A stretch of DNA of 10,864 nt. It comes from Candidatus Dojkabacteria bacterium (GTDB lineage Bacteria > Patescibacteriota > Dojkabacteria > SC72). Positions 6,495 through 10,864 of this stretch are shown one piece after another. The notes under the pieces are model-generated. The model was not told the DNA's origin, made no database searches, and worked only from the letters and a program-made list of their open reading frames with translations. The stretch covers positions 1 to 10,864 of the forward strand of contig WOZL01000101.1 in the NCBI GenBank assembly GCA_011620305.1, in the 5' to 3' direction. Both the position numbers and the translations under genes were made by a program. The stretch's first letter is position 1. The number at the start of each line of letters is the position of its first letter.

Positions 6495-7418
6495 ATGAAA
6501 AACTACAAGTTAGGTTTACTAACTTCTACAATTTGCCTACTAATAGCAATACTTCTACTCACAGTGAGTTTTGCTGCCCCATATACTAATGCATATGAGG
6601 ATACTGATATAACCAATATTAGTGAGATGGTTTTTCAGTTTGATTCCCAAGAGGTTAAAAATGTTTATGACTTAAACCGTGTTAAGGTAGTCATTAATGG
6701 TAATCCTAAATATGTTTTAACTCATCGTACAGATATCGGGAGATTGTTAGAAGATTTAGGTGTAATTATTGACAAGAACAAGAAGATTGTAAGTACTTCA
6801 GATGAGATTGTTGATGGTACTGTGGTTAGAGTTATTACAGTTGGCACTGTTATTGAAGAGCTTAATATTGATATACCTTTTAATACCAAAGAGGAAAATA
6901 CTAAAGAAATTCCATTTGGAAAAAGGGAGACTGTACAAGAGGGTGTACTAGGGGTAAGAACAAAGAATATTAGGAAAATATATGAGGATGGGAGATTAGT
7001 ATCTGAGGTAGTTCTATCTGATGAGATTACTAGAGAACCAGTTTCTGAGATTATCCAAGTAGGTGTACTTAGATACTCTCCTGATGACCTTGATGTAAGG
7101 TATGGGTATAACTGTGAGCATTGGTATAGTGTAGTAGATAATGGCCCCTATTCAGACCAAGAGAAACAGTTTCTTAAGTTTCTAATGTACTGTGAATCTG
7201 GCTGTAATGCAGAGAGTGATAAGCATGATGTTTATAAAGGGCTATTTCAATGGAATCCGAAATCTTGGAATGCTTACTACCCCAAGGACAATATATATGA
7301 TGGATATGCTCAGATTGAGAACACTATTGATAAGATTAGAAGAGGAGTTTCATTATCAGCATATTGGCCAGCTTGTTATAAACAGTATGTTCAAAAATTC
7401 GGCGAGTTTATTCGCTAA
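6495..7418 (+). CDS. RpfB-like exported protein: DUF348, G5 and lysozyme-fold (resuscitation-promoting-factor-type) domains
   Basis: A 307-residue protein. An N-terminal hydrophobic segment (about 8-28, ending SFAAP) is a signal peptide or anchor. It is followed by a DUF348 domain (about 60-115, VVINGNPKYVLTHRTDIGRLL... VDGTVVRV), a G5-type domain (about 116-193, ending in PVSEIIQVG) and a C-terminal Rpf/lysozyme-like domain (about 205-307). In the last, CESG (233-236) supplies the expected catalytic Glu234. GLFQWNPKSW (249-258) matches the substrate-groove GLQF-x-W region of Rpf. Cys233 and Cys294 (WPAC) correspond to the disulfide cysteines of actinobacterial Rpf. The family cleaves peptidoglycan glycan strands and promotes exit from dormancy in actinobacteria. 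Here it could remodel the cell's own wall or a neighbour's wall. Domain limits are by eye. It is the only plus-strand gene in the window. Confidence 0.85.
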   Translation: MKNYKLGLLTSTICLLIAILLLTVSFAAPYTNAYEDTDITNISEMVFQFDSQEVKNVYDLNRVKVVINGNPKYVLTHRTDIGRLLEDLGVIIDKNKKIVSTSDEIVDGTVVRVITVGTVIEELNIDIPFNTKEENTKEIPFGKRETVQEGVLGVRTKNIRKIYEDGRLVSEVVLSDEITREPVSEIIQVGVLRYSPDDLDVRYGYNCEHWYSVVDNGPYSDQEKQFLKFLMYCESGCNAESDKHDVYKGLFQWNPKSWNAYYPKDNIYDGYAQIENTIDKIRRGVSLSAYWPACYKQYVQKFGEFIR

Positions 7419-7420
7419 TT
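7396..7420 (-). terminator. Weak possible terminator of the helicase operon
   Basis: GCGA (7402-7405) and TCGC (7412-7415) pair around a 6-base loop, and flanking AATT copies (7396-7399 and 7417-7420) can extend the stem after a small internal loop. In the minus-strand transcript the structure runs into a short uridine run (AAUUUUUG). The stem is short, so this is a candidate only. It would terminate helicase transcripts inside the 3' end of the convergent rpf-like gene. Confidence 0.25.
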
Positions 7421-9431
7421 AGAAATTGGAACTGTAATATTCACAAATATCTTGAGGTATTTCACCTAAAAATCTAGATGGTATCTGGTTACTATAACCT
7501 TCTCTTGTCTGTCTACGTTCAGCAAAGGTAAGATATAGTTTCTTTTTTGCTCTTGTTATACCAACATAGCAGAGTCTCCTTTCCTCTTCTAATTCATCCT
7601 CCTCAGTAAAAGATCGGGAGTGAGGTAGTATGCCTTCCTCCACACCTATGATAAATACGTAATCAAATTCTAAACCTTTGGATGAGTGTAAAGTCATTAG
7701 ATTTACATTCATTCCACTTCCATCTTGATTCTTATCCTGCTCCTGCTCAATCAAAGCTATCTCCTGAAGAAACATCTCTAAAGATTTATTACCATACTGC
7801 CTAACATAACTACTAGCTACATTTTTAAGCTCCTCTATATTCTCTTTCTTATACCCTGCCTGTTCAGTACCATCATCAATATACTCAAGATATCTTACCT
7901 GAGAAAGAACATTCTCTATTGCTTCTAGTGCATCTGCACCTTTACTATCGGCATATATTCGTCCAAATGTAATATATGCACTCCTATACTTGCTCATCTC
8001 ATCAAGATACCCTCTTACCTTTTCAATAATTGCTTGGTTAAAATTAACCTTATCTATATACTCCTGATGAGTAGCTAGAAATGTAGCTAATAGTAGTTCT
8101 CCTAAAGTACAATTCACCTCCCTAGCTATCTTATGTAAGGTAGCTAGACTTTTAGGACCTATCTTCCTACTTGGTACATTTATTACTCTAGTTAGACTTA
8201 ATTCATCTTTTAGATTAACAACAAACCTTAGGTAACTTAAGATATCTTTTATCTCCTGTCTGTCATAGAACCTAAAACCTCCTACCAGCTTATACGGCAA
8301 ACCATTTCTTAGGAGCTCTTCCTCAACTATCCTAGACTGATAGTTTGTTCTATACAGTACAGCAATATTTGATAGTGGTATGTGTCTTCTTTGCAAATCT
8401 CTAATCTCATCAACCACATACTCTGCCTCTTCTTCTTGGTCTCTAGCTTGATATACAGTAATATTTTCACCACTTTCCTTAGCTGTCCAGAGTTCTTTTT
8501 TAACCCTAGCATTATTCTGTTGTATTACCGAAACCGCAGCATCTATTACATTCTTTGTTGATCTGTAGTTTCTTTCTAGTTTAACTACCTCAACATTACT
8601 AAAGTCCTCCTCAAAAGATTGAATATTCTTAATATCAGCACCTCTCCAAGCATATATTCCCTGGTCATCATCACCTACCACACATATGTTTTGGTATTTT
8701 GATGATAGCAAACGAGCAAACTTATACTGTACAGAATTAGTGTCTTGATACTCATCTATCATTATGTATCTATACTTCTCTTGGTACTTCTCTAACACAT
8801 CCTTATTCTCATCAAGCAGTTTAACGGTAAGATAGAGCAAATCTCCAAAATCAACACTGTTTTGTGCCTTGAGTTGCTTCTGATACTCTGGGTATATATC
8901 TGCTACTATGTCCTCGATAAAGCCACCATAGTGAAGAGAGAAATTCCTAGGTGATATTAACTCATTTTTAGCGCTCGAAATAAAATTAGCTATTGATTTA
9001 GGTCTAATCTGTTTAATATCGATATTCCTTTCTTTTAACAAATCCTTTATTAAATTCTCTGAATCGTTACTGTCATATATCGAAAAATTTGGTGTCATCC
9101 CTATCTCTTTAGCATTTTCTCTAAGTATCATTGCCCCTATAGAGTGAAATGTCCCTATAGTTGCTCTAGATTGACTATTAATATCCAAATCTTTAAGCAA
9201 CTGAGTGACCCTCTCTTCCATCTCACCAGCAGCTTTTTTAGTAAATGTTACTGCTAATATATTGTTTGGGTTAACTGATTTCTCTGAAATTAGGTAAACT
9301 ATACGGTTCGTAATAACTCTAGTTTTACCAGAACCAGCTCCTGCAAAAACTAACAAGGGCCCCTCTGTATGTTCAACTGCTTTCTTCTGTTGTGGATTTA
9401 GCCTTGATAATAAAGACTCCGCATTACCCAT
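7419..9431 (-). CDS. UvrD/Rep/PcrA-type superfamily 1A DNA helicase
   Basis: A 670-residue ATP-dependent 3'-5' DNA helicase. All motifs are in order: Q motif LNPQQKKAV (11-19), motif I AGAGSGKT (30-37), Ia VTFTKKAAGEM (61-71), II DEYQD (226-230), III VGDDDQGIYAWRGA (252-265), IV LERNYRST, V LHSSKGLEFDYVFI and VI RRLCYVGITRAKKKL. It is close to E. coli Rep in length (673) and shorter than PcrA or UvrD. It ends soon after SRFLGEIP, so it lacks the C-terminal Tudor-like extension that PcrA/UvrD use to contact RNA polymerase. The likely role is repair, replication restart or protein displacement. I leave the symbol blank because pcrA, uvrD and rep cannot be separated by eye. ATG at 9429-9431 lies 21 bases after the preceding gene's stop, suggesting an operon. 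No Shine-Dalgarno sequence. Confidence 0.95.
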   Translation of the reverse strand: MGNAESLLSRLNPQQKKAVEHTEGPLLVFAGAGSGKTRVITNRIVYLISEKSVNPNNILAVTFTKKAAGEMEERVTQLLKDLDINSQSRATIGTFHSIGAMILRENAKEIGMTPNFSIYDSNDSENLIKDLLKERNIDIKQIRPKSIANFISSAKNELISPRNFSLHYGGFIEDIVADIYPEYQKQLKAQNSVDFGDLLYLTVKLLDENKDVLEKYQEKYRYIMIDEYQDTNSVQYKFARLLSSKYQNICVVGDDDQGIYAWRGADIKNIQSFEEDFSNVEVVKLERNYRSTKNVIDAAVSVIQQNNARVKKELWTAKESGENITVYQARDQEEEAEYVVDEIRDLQRRHIPLSNIAVLYRTNYQSRIVEEELLRNGLPYKLVGGFRFYDRQEIKDILSYLRFVVNLKDELSLTRVINVPSRKIGPKSLATLHKIAREVNCTLGELLLATFLATHQEYIDKVNFNQAIIEKVRGYLDEMSKYRSAYITFGRIYADSKGADALEAIENVLSQVRYLEYIDDGTEQAGYKKENIEELKNVASSYVRQYGNKSLEMFLQEIALIEQEQDKNQDGSGMNVNLMTLHSSKGLEFDYVFIIGVEEGILPHSRSFTEEDELEEERRLCYVGITRAKKKLYLTFAERRQTREGYSNQIPSRFLGEIPQDICEYYSSNF

Positions 9432-9452
9432 TCGGTGACTAATATAAATAAG

Positions 9453-10613
9453 TTACTCTATCTCTTCTGCATAAGGACAGTAAAACCATCCTTCTTGATT
9501 TTCTCCATACTCTATCTTGTACCAACATGAGTCATGATACTCTACTACTGGATAAACCTCACCATCATTTACTACATGTACCTTCTTACAACTAAATCTT
9601 CTACACTCCCGGATATTAACATATCCATACTCAGGCGAAGTTATCTTTACAACTCTACCATCTCCTTTAACTACTGTAAAATTTATATCAAATTCAGAGC
9701 CTTCAAAAGGTTCACCATCAAACTTTAGTAATTCGAAGCTCTCTGAATACTCTCCAGGAACAACCTTAGGTTCTAATTCAAATTCAAAATCGACAGTTTC
9801 ACCAGGTAAAACAATCTTATCAGAATTAATAGTAGTGACTTTGCTAAAGCTATCCCACACATTATTAACTGCAAATATACTTTCCTGAGAATCTTTAACT
9901 GAAAGATATATCGGATCCCTATTTGAGGTCCATATTGAATCTCCAGCATTTTTATATATTACCTTTACAGCTAAATTCTCTCCGATTTCAACACTCTCCT
10001 CATTCTCAACATTCTCAACAGAAGCTACATACTCCTTGTGCTCTCTTTCTGATGGTTCCCATTCTGCCAAGCTTTCATTTACTGATTGGGCAAAAATCTC
10101 ATCTGAATCTGCCAACACAATATCTGAAAAACTGTTCTCTGTTTTCTTAATTGTTAATTTAGCATTCTCATACTCGGATATACCGTATTGGTAAGATAGG
10201 TCTTGGGTTAATTGAAGTATTGAACTCTTTGCCTTGTTACTCATCTGACCATTGTTAGAAAGATATCCTACAACAATGTAAGGCTCTGGGATAATTCTAA
10301 TTTCATCATATTCTGATGTCTTGTATATATTTCCACTCTCATCAACTGCATAGTGGAAAGGGATATTACCTAATTTGAGTCTTGTGATACTGTAGTAATA
10401 CATAATGTCTAAATATTCATCAATACTACTTGGTAGTGAATCGTAACTTCCCTTAATTTGTGTGAACAGAATTTTGGTTGGTTCTTGATACTCATACTCA
10501 ATACCCTGCACCAAAGACTTGTCAAAACTCTCAAAAGAGTTTGTATATGCTAATACAGGAATTACAGTAAAGAGAAGTAAAAATATTGCTAAAAGATGTT
10601 TTTTCAAATTCAT
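9453..10613 (-). CDS. Secreted multidomain protein: degenerate PGRP/amidase-like, NBR1-type Ig-like and SH3b domains
   Basis: 386 residues from ATG at 10611-10613. I prefer this start over an in-frame TTG at 10628 because it gives a clean signal peptide, MNLKKHLLAI... to about VLA (20-22). Residues about 45-150 resemble the PGRP/amidase_2 fold: IPFHYAVDESGNIY matches the GYHFxIDxxGxIY region, and VVGYLSNN... QLTQDLSYQYGI matches the following strand and helix. The first zinc histidine pair expected in (V/I)IHHT reads ILFTQ, and the GAHxxGxN segment is absent. The domain is therefore probably non-catalytic. Residues about 205-315 look like an NBR1-type Ig-like domain (YKNAGDSIW, VLPGETVDFEFEL, VPGEYSESFELL). 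Residues about 320-386 form an SH3b domain (VNIREC... GEVYPVVEY... WYKI... GWFYCPYA) with four cysteines. The overall role is probably wall binding; function unproven. It lies 18 bases after the upstream gene. Confidence 0.7.
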   Translation of the reverse strand: MNLKKHLLAIFLLLFTVIPVLAYTNSFESFDKSLVQGIEYEYQEPTKILFTQIKGSYDSLPSSIDEYLDIMYYYSITRLKLGNIPFHYAVDESGNIYKTSEYDEIRIIPEPYIVVGYLSNNGQMSNKAKSSILQLTQDLSYQYGISEYENAKLTIKKTENSFSDIVLADSDEIFAQSVNESLAEWEPSEREHKEYVASVENVENEESVEIGENLAVKVIYKNAGDSIWTSNRDPIYLSVKDSQESIFAVNNVWDSFSKVTTINSDKIVLPGETVDFEFELEPKVVPGEYSESFELLKFDGEPFEGSEFDINFTVVKGDGRVVKITSPEYGYVNIRECRRFSCKKVHVVNDGEVYPVVEYHDSCWYKIEYGENQEGWFYCPYAEEIE

Positions 10614-10631
10614 ACTACATTGTACCAACTA

Positions 10632-10864
10632 TTACTCACTTTTTACATATTCAGGTTCAACCGCATTCATGAATCCTGCAAATGGTACTGAATACAATTC
10701 ATTTTCATACTCCACATCACAGGTGCCTCCTATACTGTAAAGGTAGTAGATATAGTTTTGGTCACAAGAAGAGAAATACAGTTTAGGATTAATATCATTA
10801 ATTACACATTCGTGATATATGAAGTCTAGGGTAAAGTCTTCATAGGTGTATGGGTCTAATTTAA
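10632..10864 (-). CDS. Unrecognised protein, C-terminal 76 residues only
   Basis: An open frame enters from beyond 10864 and ends at TAA (10632-10634); the start is outside the window. The visible part is acidic and rich in Tyr and Phe, with cysteines in YHECVIND, YFSSCDQN and GGTCDVEY, and it ends EPEYVKSE. Regularly spaced cysteines suggest an exported protein with disulfides, but I recognise no family. It lies 18 bases upstream of the PGRP-like/SH3b gene in the same direction, so it likely heads or belongs to the same operon, which would make it a candidate envelope protein by context. The frame is supported by its length, its tight spacing and the lack of any competing frame of better quality. 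Confidence 0.6.
   Translation of the reverse strand, partial: KLDPYTYEDFTLDFIYHECVINDINPKLYFSSCDQNYIYYLYSIGGTCDVEYENELYSVPFAGFMNAVEPEYVKSE

Noticed and set aside
10614..10628. TTG at 10628 as the start of the PGRP-like/SH3b gene, adding five residues.
   Set aside because: The ATG at 10611-10613 gives a standard signal peptide beginning MNLKKH; the TTG has no ribosome-binding site to favour it and would add a non-typical polar stretch before the lysines.
1..10864. Mobile elements, CRISPR arrays, tRNA or rRNA genes, riboswitches and long repeats.
   Set aside because: I found no transposase or integrase frames, no regularly spaced repeats, no tRNA-like cloverleafs and no recognisable riboswitch cores. 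The longest non-coding gap is 162 bases.

Overview
The window is AT-rich bacterial chromosome, densely packed, read with the standard bacterial code (TAA, TAG and one TGA are used as stops). Nothing in it looks mobile: I see no insertion sequences, tRNAs, rRNAs, CRISPR arrays or att sites. A core translation block (fusA, tuf, rpsJ, rplC) sits beside cell-envelope genes. Compact genes, absent Shine-Dalgarno sequences, a short Rep-like helicase and an RpfB-like wall enzyme suggest a low-GC bacterium with a small genome, possibly Patescibacteria/CPR. That placement is an inference and cannot be proved from this window.

Layout. Positions 1-4895 (minus strand, transcribed right to left) hold fusA (EF-G), a CDP-alcohol phosphatidyltransferase, tuf (EF-Tu), rpsJ (S10) and the start of rplC (L3). 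fusA and tuf each have a good sigma70-type promoter. A strong stem-loop separates tuf from rpsJ. Positions 4972-6414 (minus) encode a membrane-anchored TPR protein. An 80-bp divergent promoter region separates it from 6495-7418 (plus), an exported RpfB-like DUF348-G5-lysozyme-fold protein. That gene ends head-on against 7419-9431 (minus), a UvrD/Rep/PcrA helicase, with no base between the two stop codons. Upstream of the helicase in the same direction lie a secreted protein with PGRP-like, NBR1-type Ig-like and SH3b parts (9453-10613), and the 3' end of an unrecognised gene (10632-10864).

Most notable observation. Both translational GTPases have lost the guanine-specifying aspartate of the otherwise near-invariant NKxD (G4) motif: EF-Tu has NKFG and EF-G has NKIN. 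In both, the serine of the G5 motif (GSA) is replaced by aspartate: GDA in EF-Tu and GDS in EF-G. The same two-site exchange in two distinct GTPases, which otherwise look intact, suggests that the base-contacting carboxylate has moved from G4 to G5 or that nucleotide recognition has changed in this lineage. EF-Tu also has unusual switch I (KSLTI for RGITI) and switch II (PGHKD for PGHAD) residues. The two factors' promoters carry a related dyad (TTTCCTTRAAG core) just after the predicted transcription starts, hinting at shared control.

The genes fall into two groups. One is translation elongation and ribosome assembly with an embedded phospholipid-synthesis gene. The other is envelope biology: peptidoglycan cleavage, peptidoglycan or wall binding, and a TPR scaffold. 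The DNA helicase lies at the end of the second group's right-hand operon.
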